Assembly: GCA_020249865.1 (NCBI GenBank)
Contig: JADCEV010000002.1
Coordinates: forward strand, 1-64,000
Source of the DNA: Roseomonas sp.
GTDB taxonomy: Bacteria > Pseudomonadota > Alphaproteobacteria > Acetobacterales > Acetobacteraceae
DNA length: 64,000 nucleotides
Direction: 5' to 3'
Below are positions 51,786-61,548 of the stretch, in pieces. Position 1 is the first letter of the stretch. Every line of letters begins with the position of its first letter. The notes below the pieces were generated by a model. It saw only the letters and a program-made list of their open reading frames with translations, was not told the origin of the DNA and did no database searches. The position numbers and the translations under genes are program-made.

Positions 51786-54518
51786 TTACCCCGGCCGCTT
51801 CCACCAGCCCTGCCGCTTGGGTCGCGCCACCTCAGCCCCATCGCCCAGCACCACCGGCTGAATCGCCGGCCCAATCACCGGCTCCGCCTTCTCCGGCTGC
51901 GGCGGCGGGGCAGGTTCAGCCGCCATCGGCGCGGGCGCGGGTTCCGGCGCTGGCGGTTCAACGGGCGCCGGCGCTTCCGCAACCGGTGCTGCTTCCGTCA
52001 CCACGGGTGCCGCCTCAGCCACCGGGGCCGCTTCCGCCACAGGCTCCGGCGCGGGGGCCGCAGGCGCAATGCGCCGCGCGGTCGCGGCAGCGCGTTCTGC
52101 CGCTTCCTCGGCTGCCGCCATGGCAGCAAACACATCATCAATCTGCCCGGCGAAGGGGTCAGCCGGGGTCGGGCCGACATAGCGCTGCGCGGGGGCATCT
52201 TCGGCCATTTCCGGCGCGGCATCCTCAGCGCGGCGCTCACGCGGGCCATCCTCACGCCGGCGGCGCCCACCACGGCGGCCACGCCGACGCGGACGATCCT
52301 CACCCTCAGCGGCGCCTTCACCGGCCTGGCCTTCATCCTCGGCGGGCTGGGCCTCGCCTTCCGGCGCTTCGCCCGCTTCTGCTGCGGCTTCAGCGCCTTC
52401 TTCGCCTTCGCCATCAGCCTCCGTGCCAGCCTCACCACCCTGCGGCCCACCCTCACGCCGGCCACCACGGCGGCGGCGACGGCGACGGCGGCGGCGCTCA
52501 CCTTCCTCGGCGGTTTCCTCACGCGCTTCGGCGCGCGGGCTATCGGCTTCCTCTTCCTCAGCCTCGGGCGCGATGTCTTCCACTTCCGGCGCGTAATCCA
52601 TGCGCAGCGCGGAAGGTGCGGCGCTAACGGCCATGGGTTCAGCCGCGCGCAGGCGTTCAATGCGCAGCGCCGGCCCCATCAGCTTTTCATCCGGCTGGAA
52701 GAAAACGCTCATGCCGAAACGCGCCTCAATCTCGGAAAGCCGGTCGCGCTTGCGGTTCAGCAGCCAAAGCGCGACATCGGTCGCGACATGCACATTGATT
52801 TCGGCGGCGCGGCGCTTTGCGCCTTCTTCTTCAATCGCACGCAGCACCTGCAGCGCACTGCTTTCCACGCCACGGATCGTGCCGCGGCCCATGCAATGCG
52901 GGCAGGTGATGAAGGTTTGTTCCGCGATGGAAGGGCGCAGGCGCTGGCGGCTCATTTCCAGCAGGCCGAAATGGCTGATGCGGCCAACCTGAATCCGCGC
53001 GCGGTCGTGGCGGAGCGATTCCTTGAGCCGCCTTTCCACCATGGCATTGTGCTTGTTTGATTCCATATCAATGAAATCAATGACAATCAGCCCGGCCAGA
53101 TCACGCAGGCGCAGCTGGCGCGCGATTTCCTCGGCGGCTTCCATATTGGTGCGCAAGGCCGTGTCTTCGATATGGCGGTCGCGCGTGGCGCGGCCCGAAT
53201 TCACGTCAATCGCGACCAAGGCCTCGGTCTGGTTGATCACCACATAACCGCCGGAACGGAGCTGCACGACCGGCGAATGCATCGCATCCAATTGCTGGTC
53301 CACGTGATGGCGCGCGAAAAGCGGCGTGGCATCCCGGTGCAGCCGCACCTTATTGGCGTGCGATGGCATCAGCATGCGCATGAATTCGCGCGCCTGCTGG
53401 AAGGCGCCATCGCCTTCCACCATCACCTCATCAATGTCGCGGCCATAGACATCGCGGATGGACCGCTTGATCAGATCCGCTTCCTCATAAATCAAGGCAG
53501 GCGCGGTGGAAGCGAGCGTCCTTTCGCGGATATTGTCCCAAAGCCGCAGCAGATATTCGCAATCGCGCTGAATTTCGGGCTTTGGCCGTTGCGCGCCGGC
53601 GGTGCGCACAATCAAGGACATGCCCTGCGGCAATTGCAGATCATCCATCACTTCACGCAGCCGCTTGCGATCCGCGGCCGAGGTGATCTTCCGCGAAACC
53701 CCGCCCCCGCGCGGCGAATTCGGCATCAGCACGGAAAAGCGCCCGGCAAGAGAAATGTAAGTTGTCAGCGCGGCACCTTTGCCGCCACGTTCTTCCTTGA
53801 CCACCTGCACCAGAATGATCTGGCGGCGGCGGATCACTTCCTGGATTTTGTAGTGGCGCATGAAGCGCGGTGGGATGCGACGTTCGCGGCGTTCTTCTTC
53901 CGTCTCGGCCGGGCCTTCGCCGCCAATGGTTTCGGGCGGGGCCTGGTCTTCGGCGGGCAATTCCTCAACGCGGCCAAGATCAGCCTCAGCGGTTTCCGGC
54001 GCGGCGGTCAGGCTTTCGCTTTCAATCGCCAATGGCTGGGTCGGGGCTTCGGCAGTCGGTTCCGGCTCGGCTTCCGGCGCGGGTGCGTCATCCGATGCAG
54101 CCTCAGTAGCAGGCGCGGCTTCGCCATTGGCGTCTTCGGCAGGCTGCCAGGGCTCCGGCGTCTCACCGGTCCAGGCGGCGCGGTCCATGGCACTTTCGGG
54201 CGGCAGATCGGCCTCATCTTCCGCGCGGGCCTCTTCTTCCTGCATCGCGAGCAGGCGCTGCCGGTCGGCGACGGGGATTTGGTAGTAATCCGGGTGGATT
54301 TCGCCAAAGGCCAGGAAGCCGTGGCGATTGCCGCCATATTCCACAAAGGCCGCTTGCAGGCTGGGTTCCACCCGAACCACCTTGGCAAGGTAGATATTGC
54401 CCTTCAGGGCGCGGCGTTGCGCCGTTTCAAGATCAAATTCGTCGAGGCGATTGCCATCCATCACCACAACCCGGGTTTCTTCGGGGTGGGAGGCATCGAT
54501 CAGCATACGCTTGGTCAT
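51786..54518 (-). CDS. rne: Ribonuclease E
   Basis: 910 aa. Main endonuclease of mRNA decay and rRNA processing. The N-terminal MTKRMLIDASHPEETRVVV and S1 domain (YLAKVVRVEPSLQAAFVEYG) are split by an acidic Pro/Ala/Glu insert (residues ~90-260), the alphaproteobacterial form. The catalytic DNase I-like part has VAIDVNSGRATRD and LAGLIVIDFIDMESNKHN with the two Mg-binding Asp; the Zn-link is CPHCMGRG. The C-terminal third is low-complexity: Arg-rich (ten Arg in a row), then Glu/Ala and Pro/Ala, a degradosome-type RNA-binding tail. The start at 54518 replaces a 54-residue upstream extension of low quality. Confidence 0.95.
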   Translation of the reverse strand: MTKRMLIDASHPEETRVVVMDGNRLDEFDLETAQRRALKGNIYLAKVVRVEPSLQAAFVEYGGNRHGFLAFGEIHPDYYQIPVADRQRLLAMQEEEARAEDEADLPPESAMDRAAWTGETPEPWQPAEDANGEAAPATEAASDDAPAPEAEPEPTAEAPTQPLAIESESLTAAPETAEADLGRVEELPAEDQAPPETIGGEGPAETEEERRERRIPPRFMRHYKIQEVIRRRQIILVQVVKEERGGKGAALTTYISLAGRFSVLMPNSPRGGGVSRKITSAADRKRLREVMDDLQLPQGMSLIVRTAGAQRPKPEIQRDCEYLLRLWDNIRERTLASTAPALIYEEADLIKRSIRDVYGRDIDEVMVEGDGAFQQAREFMRMLMPSHANKVRLHRDATPLFARHHVDQQLDAMHSPVVQLRSGGYVVINQTEALVAIDVNSGRATRDRHIEDTALRTNMEAAEEIARQLRLRDLAGLIVIDFIDMESNKHNAMVERRLKESLRHDRARIQVGRISHFGLLEMSRQRLRPSIAEQTFITCPHCMGRGTIRGVESSALQVLRAIEEEGAKRRAAEINVHVATDVALWLLNRKRDRLSEIEARFGMSVFFQPDEKLMGPALRIERLRAAEPMAVSAAPSALRMDYAPEVEDIAPEAEEEEADSPRAEAREETAEEGERRRRRRRRRRGGRREGGPQGGEAGTEADGEGEEGAEAAAEAGEAPEGEAQPAEDEGQAGEGAAEGEDRPRRRGRRGGRRRREDGPRERRAEDAAPEMAEDAPAQRYVGPTPADPFAGQIDDVFAAMAAAEEAAERAAATARRIAPAAPAPEPVAEAAPVAEAAPVVTEAAPVAEAPAPVEPPAPEPAPAPMAAEPAPPPQPEKAEPVIGPAIQPVVLGDGAEVARPKRQGWWKRPG

Positions 54519-55039
54519 GGGGTGAAGTCTCCGCGCCGGGGCGAAGCCGCGGGCGCAAATGCGTGGCATGGCCCGAACAAGGATCACTTTGCGGCGTGGC
54601 GTGCTGAGGCATGCGACGGCGAAGACCTTCTTCGGTGGAACCGGCACTGAAACAGCGCAGCGGCCCCAGGGTGGGCGCACCTGGATCCTGCCCCGGGAAC
54701 CCTTGGACCACGAAGGTCACAGGCGCAGGCGGGACGGCGGGCGCGACGGGGGCCATGGCCATAATGGGCGGGGCTTTCGCGCGCCTCGGGCCGCGCCGGC
54801 GAGAAGGGAGGGCTGCTCCCCGGCGAAACCGCAAAGCCAACGCGAAAGGCGAGGCTTCGGAGGCCGAGGGGCTGAACATCGAGGGCCGCGCTGCCCCAGG
54901 GGGCTTCATGCGCCAGGCGATGCCGCCGGAATTCTCGCCCGCAGCGGATGCCGACGGGGCAGATCACCTTAGTCCCTGCCCGCAGGCACCACAAGGGCAG
55001 GATGGCGTGATTCGGATGACAGGGGTGGGCTGCCACAGT
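54519..55039. other. 521 bp gap: probable rne leader and divergent promoters
   Basis: No ORF here has family-like sequence. On the minus strand it would form a long rne 5' UTR of up to ~500 nt with several GC-rich stems; rne leaders mediate autoregulation in E. coli. Open frames crossing it on both strands end in the middle of unrelated genes or lack SD sequences and were not accepted. Promoters were not located with confidence. Confidence 0.4.
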
Positions 55040-56170
55040 ATGACAGCCAGCATGGTCATAGGGCGCCGACATTTCCTGGGCTTGGGCGGGGTGGTCTTGG
55101 GCGGCGCCCAACCGGCCATGGCCGCTTCCGTCAATGCCGCAAGCCTGACCACCGAAGGCCGCGCGGCGCGGCTTTCACTCACGCTCGAAGGCCCGATGTC
55201 CTGGGAATGGCGTGCGCTGGCCGAGCCCCCGCGCCTTGTAATCTCCCTGCCCGGCGTAACCTGGCGGGGTCCGGTGCGGCTTGGCTCGGCGGGGCCCGTG
55301 GCCACTGCGCAGTTTGATGAAGAAGCCAAGGAATTGCGCCTCAGCCTGGCGCGCCCTGCCCTGCCGCGCCGGTTAACGGGGCCGCCAGGGCGGCTTCTGG
55401 TGGAAATCTCCCCCGCCTCCACGGACGCCTTTGCCAATGCCGCGCGCCGGGACATGCCGCTTGCCCAAGGCAGCGCCCCCGCCTTGCCTTTGGTGGTGAT
55501 AGACCCCGGCCATGGCGGCTATGACCCCGGCGCCATAGGCCGGCGCGGCACGGAAGAAAAACGTGTCACGCTAGCCGCTGCGCAGGCACTGCGCCGCAAA
55601 TTGCAGGAAGGTGGCAAATGCCGCGTCGCCATGACGCGCGAACGCGATGAATTCATCTCACTCGCGGATCGTGTGGCCTTTGCCCGCACGCGCGATGCCG
55701 CGCTGTTGATCTCGCTGCATGCCGATTCCGCCCCCGGGGCCAAGGGGGCGAGTGTCTATACCCTGGCCGAGACCGCGAGCGACCCGCTGGCCGAAGCCCT
55801 CGCGCAGCGCGAAAACAATGCCGATCTGGCGGGCGGGCTGAGCCTGCCCTCTGTCCCGCCAGAGGTGCAGGCGATCCTGCTCAGCCTGATGCGCCAGGAA
55901 ACGCGCGGCGATTCCAACCGCTTCGCCCGGGTGGTAGTGCGGGAATTGACCCGCAGCGTGCCGGTGCTGCCAAAACCGCGGCGGGAAGCGGGCTTCATCG
56001 TGCTGAAGGCGCCGGAAGTACCCTCGGTGCTTGTGGAAATGGGCTTTCTTTCCGATCCAGGGGATGAAGCCGCCTTGCGCAGGCCCGAACACCGCGCCTT
56101 GATCGCGGCCAGCCTGGCCCAGGCGGTGGAAGCATGGCTGCCCTCCGCCCCAAGCGTGGCGGCTCGGTAA
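55040..56170 (+). CDS. N-acetylmuramoyl-L-alanine amidase with AMIN domain (AmiC-type)
   Basis: About 376 aa. A Tat signal (GRRHFLGLGGVVLGG) leads to an AMIN domain (residues ~30-130, cell-wall/pole targeting) and a zinc amidase_3 domain: VVIDPGHGGYDPGAIG (His), a zinc-ligand Glu in GTEEKRVTLA, LLISLHADSAPGAKGASVYTL (His) and the catalytic Glu in PSVLVEMGFLSDP. ATGs at 55016, 55040 and 55052 are all possible starts; 55040 was chosen. PBP1A follows 56 bp later. It splits septal peptidoglycan during division. Confidence 0.9.
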   Translation: MTASMVIGRRHFLGLGGVVLGGAQPAMAASVNAASLTTEGRAARLSLTLEGPMSWEWRALAEPPRLVISLPGVTWRGPVRLGSAGPVATAQFDEEAKELRLSLARPALPRRLTGPPGRLLVEISPASTDAFANAARRDMPLAQGSAPALPLVVIDPGHGGYDPGAIGRRGTEEKRVTLAAAQALRRKLQEGGKCRVAMTRERDEFISLADRVAFARTRDAALLISLHADSAPGAKGASVYTLAETASDPLAEALAQRENNADLAGGLSLPSVPPEVQAILLSLMRQETRGDSNRFARVVVRELTRSVPVLPKPRREAGFIVLKAPEVPSVLVEMGFLSDPGDEAALRRPEHRALIAASLAQAVEAWLPSAPSVAAR

Positions 56171-56226
56171 AAATGCGCCTGTGATCCTGTCGCGCTTTGG
56201 CGCAAGAAGGTGTAAGGGGCGCTATC

Positions 56227-58821
56227 ATGTCTTCCCCCGAATTGCGCGCCGATTCACCGCTTGATCCAGAGCGTGCTGCCTCTGGCGCGGAGGCGCCGCG
56301 TGCCGAACCACCGCCCAAGAAAAAACGCGAACAGCGCCCCAAGCGCCGGCGGCGCTTTGGCCTGTTTCGCTGGTTCCTGAGCCTTGGCGCCGCGGTAATC
56401 CTGGCGGGCGGTATCGCGACCTATGGCGCCTATCAGCATTTCGCACAGGATTTGCCGGATTACGGCTGGCTTGCGGAATATGAACCCCCGCAAATGAGCC
56501 GCGTCTACGCCGCCGATAGCCGGCTGATGGCCGAATTGGCGCAGGAACGGCGCATCTTTGTCCCGATCGAGGCGATTCCGCAGCGCGTGCAGCAGGCTTT
56601 TGTTTCCGCTGAGGATCAGCGCTTTCGCGAACATACCGGCATTGACCCCTTGGGCATTCTGCGCGCCGTGATCCAGGCCGCCGAGCAATATGGCAGCGGG
56701 CGCCGCATGAGTGGTGCTTCCACCATCACCCAGCAGGTGGCCAAGAATATGCTGGTGGGTGCGGATCGGTCCTTCACCCGCAAGGCGCGGGAGGCGATTC
56801 TGGCGCTGCGCATGGAAAAGGCGCTGAGTAAGGATCGCATCCTGGAATTGTATCTGAACGAAATTTTCCTCGGCCAGCAGGCCTATGGCGTGGCCGCTGC
56901 CGCGCAGGTCTATTTCAACAAAAGCCTGGATGAGCTGAGCATTGCCGAAGTTGCCTATCTGGCCGCGCTGCCCAAGGCGCCGAATAACTACCACCCGATC
57001 CGGCGCGCCGATGCCGCCAAGGCACGGCGCGATTGGGTGATTGAACGCATGCTGGAAGACCGCGCAATCACCGCGGAAGAAGCCCGCGCGGCGCGTGCCG
57101 AACCACTGCTGGCGCGGCCCACGCGTCGGCCGGATTTGTTGCAGGTGGGCCAGCATTTCACTGAAGAAGTGCGGCGCGAATTGATCCAGCGCTTTGGCGT
57201 GGAACAAACCACCATGGGGGGATTGGTGGTGCGCACCAGCCTTGACCCCACCATCCAGGCCGCTGCCGAACGTTCCTTGCGCGAAGGGCTGATGAATTAT
57301 GATCGCCGGCGTGGCGGCTGGCGCGGCCCGGTGGCGCGGATTTCGGCCAATACCACGGAATGGATGCCGGCCCTTGCCGATACGCCACGCCCGCCGGGTG
57401 CCTTGCCCGAATGGCGCCTGGCCGTGGTGCTGGAAGTGAGGCCGCAGGAAGCGCGGCTTGGCTGGCTGGAACGGCGCGACCCGCGTCGCCCAGCGGAACC
57501 GCAACAGGGCACGCTTTTCCTGGAAGATTTGCGCCCCTGGGCGCGGCCCGTTCTGCCAGATGGGCGTTTGGGCGCTGAACCCCGCCGCGTGCAGGATGTG
57601 CTGAATCCGGGCGATGTGGTGCTGGTGGAAACCCTGCCGGCGGAAGCCGCGCAGCGCAATCGCCCGGCGCGCCCGGAACGCCTCGCCCTCAGGCAAATTC
57701 CGCTGGCCGAGGGCGCTGTGGTGGCGCTTGATCCACAAAGCGGGCGAGTCATGGCCATGGTCGGCGGCTGGGCGCTGGAAAAATCCTGGTTCAATCGCGC
57801 AACCCAGGCGCAGCGCCAGCCGGGGTCTTCCTTCAAGCCCTTCGTCTATATCGCCGCGCTGGAAAAAGGCATTCCGCCCAATCAGGAAATCCCTGATGAG
57901 CCGGTGGAAATCATGACCCCGCAAGGGCTCTGGAAGCCGCAAAACTACAATGCGGGCACCTATAATGGCTGGGTCACGATGCGGAGTGCGATGGAACGCA
58001 GCCTCAATCTTGTGACGATACGGCTGGCGGATCATGTCGGCATGGCCGCGGTTTCCGATGCCGCGCGGCGCTTTGGCGTGATTGACAATATGCCACGCTA
58101 TTTGGCGATGTCGCTTGGCGCGGGTGAAACCACGGTACTGCGTATGGCCACAGCCTATGGCGCCTTTGCCAATGGCGGGTTCCGCGTCACACCCAGCCTG
58201 ATTGATTCCGTGCAGGACAGGCGCGGGCGCGTGATCTGGCGCGCCGATCAACGTGTGTGCACAGGCTGCGCCGCCGGTGCCGAAGCCGGGCCGCCGCGGC
58301 TGGAAGCGGGCGAAAGGCAACGCGCGACCGATCCGATTTCGGCCTATCAGATGGTGAGCATTCTGGAAGGCGTGGTGCAGCGCGGCACGGCGGCGGGCAC
58401 CATCGGATCACGACTTGGCCGCCCGGTGGCGGGCAAGACCGGCACCACGGATGATTTCAAGGATAATTGGTTCGTGGGCTTCACGCCCGATATCGTTGTT
58501 GCGGTTTGGATCGGCTTTGATGATCCGCGCAGCCTGGGCAATAACGAAACCGGCGGCAGCAATGCTGCGCCGATTTTCCGCGAAGTGGTCGGTGCCGCGC
58601 TCACCGGCAGCCCGCCCGTGCCCTTCCGCCGCCCTTCCGGCATTACCCTGATGCGCGTGGCGGTGGGCAATGGCAGCATCATGGAACCCTTCCGCCCCGG
58701 CACGGAAAACAGCGCGCAGCGTTGGCGCGATGAATTCATCACCGAACGCGCCGATGGGTCCGGCGCCCCAGGCGCGCCCGGGGCCAACCGCCTCGACAGG
58801 GACCTCGGCGGGCTCTATTAG
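56227..58821 (+). CDS. mrcA: Penicillin-binding protein 1A (bifunctional)
   Basis: 864 aa class A PBP. A basic cytoplasmic N terminus and one membrane helix (residues ~52-72) precede the GT51 glycosyltransferase (SAEDQRFREHTGIDPLGI, STITQQVAKNMLV, EKALSKDRILELYLNEI) and the transpeptidase: nucleophile Ser in GSSFKPFVYIAALEKG, the SxN motif in MERSLNLVTI, and GKTGTTDDFKDNWFVG. A ~150-residue insert between the domains matches PBP1A's OB-like part. It lies between the amidase and prfB, the usual alphaproteobacterial order. Confidence 0.96.
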   Translation: MSSPELRADSPLDPERAASGAEAPRAEPPPKKKREQRPKRRRRFGLFRWFLSLGAAVILAGGIATYGAYQHFAQDLPDYGWLAEYEPPQMSRVYAADSRLMAELAQERRIFVPIEAIPQRVQQAFVSAEDQRFREHTGIDPLGILRAVIQAAEQYGSGRRMSGASTITQQVAKNMLVGADRSFTRKAREAILALRMEKALSKDRILELYLNEIFLGQQAYGVAAAAQVYFNKSLDELSIAEVAYLAALPKAPNNYHPIRRADAAKARRDWVIERMLEDRAITAEEARAARAEPLLARPTRRPDLLQVGQHFTEEVRRELIQRFGVEQTTMGGLVVRTSLDPTIQAAAERSLREGLMNYDRRRGGWRGPVARISANTTEWMPALADTPRPPGALPEWRLAVVLEVRPQEARLGWLERRDPRRPAEPQQGTLFLEDLRPWARPVLPDGRLGAEPRRVQDVLNPGDVVLVETLPAEAAQRNRPARPERLALRQIPLAEGAVVALDPQSGRVMAMVGGWALEKSWFNRATQAQRQPGSSFKPFVYIAALEKGIPPNQEIPDEPVEIMTPQGLWKPQNYNAGTYNGWVTMRSAMERSLNLVTIRLADHVGMAAVSDAARRFGVIDNMPRYLAMSLGAGETTVLRMATAYGAFANGGFRVTPSLIDSVQDRRGRVIWRADQRVCTGCAAGAEAGPPRLEAGERQRATDPISAYQMVSILEGVVQRGTAAGTIGSRLGRPVAGKTGTTDDFKDNWFVGFTPDIVVAVWIGFDDPRSLGNNETGGSNAAPIFREVVGAALTGSPPVPFRRPSGITLMRVAVGNGSIMEPFRPGTENSAQRWRDEFITERADGSGAPGAPGANRLDRDLGGLY

Positions 58822-58830
58822 CCCCGCATC

Positions 58831-59962
58831 ATGCGCGCTGACGCCCAATCCCTGCACGAGCAGATCACCGCTTCGGTGTCCCTGCTGAGGAGGCATCTTT
58901 GACTGGGATGCCTCTGTCCGTCGTCTCGAAGAACTGAACGCGCGGGTCGAAGACCCGACGCTGTGGAGTAATGCCGATGAGGCGGGGCGCGTCATGCGCG
59001 AACGTGGCCGGCTGGCTGAACAGATTGATGGCGTGAAGCGTTTGGAACGCGATGTCGCAGACGCACTTGGCCTGATTGAATTGGCCGAGGCCGAGGGCGA
59101 TGCCGATACCGCCAATGCCGCCACCGCCGATCTTGAACGCCTGGCGGCAGAAGCGAAGAAGCGGGAGATTGAAAGCCTGCTATCTGGCGAAGCAGATGCC
59201 AATGACGCGTTTCTGGAAGTGAATTCCGGCAGCGGCGGGACCGAGGCGCAGGATTGGGCGGAAATGCTGCTGCGCATGTATTCGCGCTGGGCGGAACAGC
59301 ATGGCTATAAGGTGGTGCTGACCGAAGAAAGCGCAGGCGAACAGGCAGGGCTGAAATCCGCCACCATTCAGATCAGCGGCCCCAATGCCTATGGCTGGCT
59401 CAAGACCGAAAGCGGCGTGCATCGCCTGGTGCGCATCAGCCCCTTTGATTCGGCGGCGCGTCGGCACACCAGCTTTGCGTCCGTTTATGTCTATCCCGTG
59501 ATTGACGACAAGATCGAGATTGAGGTCAATCCGGCGGACCTCAAGACCGATACCTTCCGCGCATCCGGTGCCGGCGGGCAGCATGTGAACAAGACCGAAT
59601 CGGGCGTGCGCTTCACCCATATCCCAACCGGGATTGTGGTGGCGTCCACCCAGGATCGCAGCCAGCATCGCAACCGCGCCATTGCCATGAATATGCTGAA
59701 GGCGCGTTTGTATGAATTGGAATTGTCCAAGCGCGAGGCGGTGAATGCCGCGACCGAAGCCGGCAAGACCGATATCGGTTGGGGCCACCAGATCCGGAGT
59801 TATGTGTTGCAGCCCTATCAGATGGTGAAGGATCTGCGCACCGGTGTTGAAAAGGGCAATCCCGCCGCCGTGCTGGATGGGGAGTTGGATGATTTCCTGG
59901 CGGCGTCGCTTGCATCGCGCGTTGGCGCAACGCGCAGCGAAGCCAGCGCCAAGGCGCAATAG
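58831..59962 (+). CDS. prfB: Peptide chain release factor 2, programmed +1 frameshift
   Basis: 376 aa after frameshifting. The first 23 codons ([11 protein letters not shown]...) end at CTT TGA (58897-58902). An SD-like AGGAGG (58888-58893) sits three bases upstream and the slippery CTTTGAC is canonical; after the shift the frame reads [21 protein letters not shown]2 marks: SPF tripeptide ([12 protein letters not shown]) for UGA recognition and GGQ ([12 protein letters not shown]) for hydrolysis. RF2 shortage favours the shift, giving autoregulation. The upstream in-frame TAG fixes the start at 58831. Confidence 0.96.
58888..58903 (+). promoter_or_regulatory. prfB recoding site (internal SD plus CTTTGAC)
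   Basis: AGGAGG-CAT-CTT-TGA-C is the standard RF2 autoregulatory frameshift element. The SD-to-CTT spacing of three bases is the value that stimulates +1 slippage in E. coli. Confidence 0.95.
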
Positions 59963-60005
59963 CCGCATGTTTCGCGGCGCGGTCATTCTGGCCTAAGACC
60001 AGCCC

Positions 60006-60944
60006 GTGCTTGCCTTTCTTGCCCTTTGCCTGCCGATTTTCGCGGTGGTGGCCTTTGGCTTCACCGCGGCGAAGCGCAAATGGATGCCGCCGACAGCGAT
60101 GGAAGCGATTGGGCTGTTCAGCTTCAACGTCGCCTTGCCAGCGATGTTGTTCAAGCTGATGGCCGCCCAGCCTTTGCGCGAAAGCTTTGATGCCATTTAT
60201 TTCGCCGGGTATCTGGGCGCCTGCCTGAGTATCTTCGCCGTGGTGATGCTGATCGGGCGCGTCGCGCGCGGCAATATCCGCATCGGTTCCGCCTTTGGCG
60301 CGGCTGCCGCCATGGGCAATGTCGGCTATCTGGCGCCGCCACTAATGCTGCCCATGCTGGGGCCGCGCATTGCGGGGCCGGTTGCCATGGCGATTGTCGC
60401 GGAAGTGGCGGTGATCATCGCGCTTGGGTCCATGCTGATGGCGCCCTCAGCGAAGGGCGAGGGCCTTAAGGCCGTAATGGCCGGGCTGCGTGGCTTGCTG
60501 AAGAACCCGGTGATCCTTTCCATCGCGCTGGGCGCGGCCTCCGCTGGGTTGGAGCTGCCCATCCCCGCGCCGATCGAACGCTTCCTGTCCTTCCTGGGCA
60601 ATGCTGCCGGACCAACGGCGCTGTTTGCGCTGGGCGGTACCCTCGCGCGGCTGAAGATCGGCGGGCAGCTTTTTGCGGTGGCTTTCGGCATTACGGCGGC
60701 GAAGCTGTTCATCTACCCCGCGCTGGTGTGGTTCGTACTCGGAAGCTGGTTGGCGCTTGATCCCTTTTGGGTGATTTGCGGCGTGCTGCTGGCGGCCATG
60801 CCAACCGCGACCAATGCCTATCTGCTCGCGCAACGCCAGGGGGTGGGGGCGGAGGAAGCCTCGGCCGCGGTGCTGTTCACCACCATCATCGCATCCATCG
60901 CCTTCCCCGCCACGGCCTGGCTGTTGGATGTGCCGGTGCCTTAA
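60006..60944 (+). CDS. AEC-family transporter (auxin efflux carrier type)
   Basis: 312 aa, GTG start, about ten membrane helices in two halves. LPIFAVVAFGFTAAKRKWMP and the later AAAMGNVGYLAPPLMLPMLG and AMPTATNAYLLAQRQGV (the Asn-containing discontinuous helix) fit AEC permeases (malonate, malate or similar organic acid carriers). It precedes the TPP-decarboxylase pair by 76 bp and may handle its substrate or product (inference). Confidence 0.85.
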   Translation: MLAFLALCLPIFAVVAFGFTAAKRKWMPPTAMEAIGLFSFNVALPAMLFKLMAAQPLRESFDAIYFAGYLGACLSIFAVVMLIGRVARGNIRIGSAFGAAAAMGNVGYLAPPLMLPMLGPRIAGPVAMAIVAEVAVIIALGSMLMAPSAKGEGLKAVMAGLRGLLKNPVILSIALGAASAGLELPIPAPIERFLSFLGNAAGPTALFALGGTLARLKIGGQLFAVAFGITAAKLFIYPALVWFVLGSWLALDPFWVICGVLLAAMPTATNAYLLAQRQGVGAEEASAAVLFTTIIASIAFPATAWLLDVPVP

Positions 60945-61020
60945 CCCTTCGCACGCTTGGCGCGCGCGCGGGTTGGTCATAGACTCACGTCTTCTCACTG
61001 CAACGGAGTAAACGAGCATC

Positions 61021-61548
61021 ATGTCGAGTGCCGCCGAAAGCGCGCCAAGCTGGCATGGCATTATTCGCCAGGCCTTGAAGGACCATGATGTCCGGCTGGT
61101 CACCTATGTGCCGGATAATGTGCTCCGCCCCCTGATTGAGGGCTGCCATGCCGATCCCTTCTTCACCACCTTCGCCGCTGCGCGAGAGGAAGAAGCCATT
61201 GGCATTGTCACCGGCGCCACCATGGCCGGCATGCGCGGCATTGTGCTGATGCAGACATCAGGCTTTGCGACCCTGCCAAATGTTCTCGCTTCCCTAGTCG
61301 TCGCCAGCCAAATCCCGGTGCTGATGATGGTGAGCGAACGCGGCACACTCGGCGAATTCAATCCTGGCCAGGCAATTGTCTGCCGCACCATGCGCCCGAT
61401 TCTGGACAGCATGGGCATTGAACACCACACCCTGTCCCGCCTGGATGAGGCCGCCTTCATCGCGGACCGCACCATGCGCCAGGCCTTTGCCACACGTTGG
61501 CCAGCCTGCCTGATCCTCTCACCGCTGCTGACCGGGGGGCGCAAATAA
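61021..61548 (+). CDS. TPP-dependent decarboxylase, alpha subunit (ComD/phosphonopyruvate-decarboxylase-like)
   Basis: 175 aa PYR domain of a split thiamine-pyrophosphate enzyme. VRLVTYVPDNVLRPLIEG, the catalytic Glu in AAREEEAIGIVTGATMAG, and MQTSGFATLPNVLASLV match sulfopyruvate and phosphonopyruvate decarboxylases. The stop overlaps the beta-subunit start (TAATG), as expected for a heteromeric enzyme. No coenzyme M or phosphonate genes are nearby, so the real 2-oxo acid is uncertain. Confidence 0.85.
   Translation: MSSAAESAPSWHGIIRQALKDHDVRLVTYVPDNVLRPLIEGCHADPFFTTFAAAREEEAIGIVTGATMAGMRGIVLMQTSGFATLPNVLASLVVASQIPVLMMVSERGTLGEFNPGQAIVCRTMRPILDSMGIEHHTLSRLDEAAFIADRTMRQAFATRWPACLILSPLLTGGRK

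Noticed and set aside
53172-54650. 492-residue open frame on the plus strand
   Set aside because: Antisense to the intact RNase E gene; no domain-like sequence, only complement-type composition.
54433-54909. 158-residue minus-strand frame reaching into the rne start
   Set aside because: Low-complexity Pro/Arg/Ala sequence that overlaps the rne N terminus in another frame; better explained as leader.
56254-58320. 688-residue open frame on the minus strand
   Set aside because: It lies wholly antisense to the PBP1A gene, whose motifs are complete; its His/Pro/Arg-rich translation is typical of an antisense shadow in GC-rich DNA.
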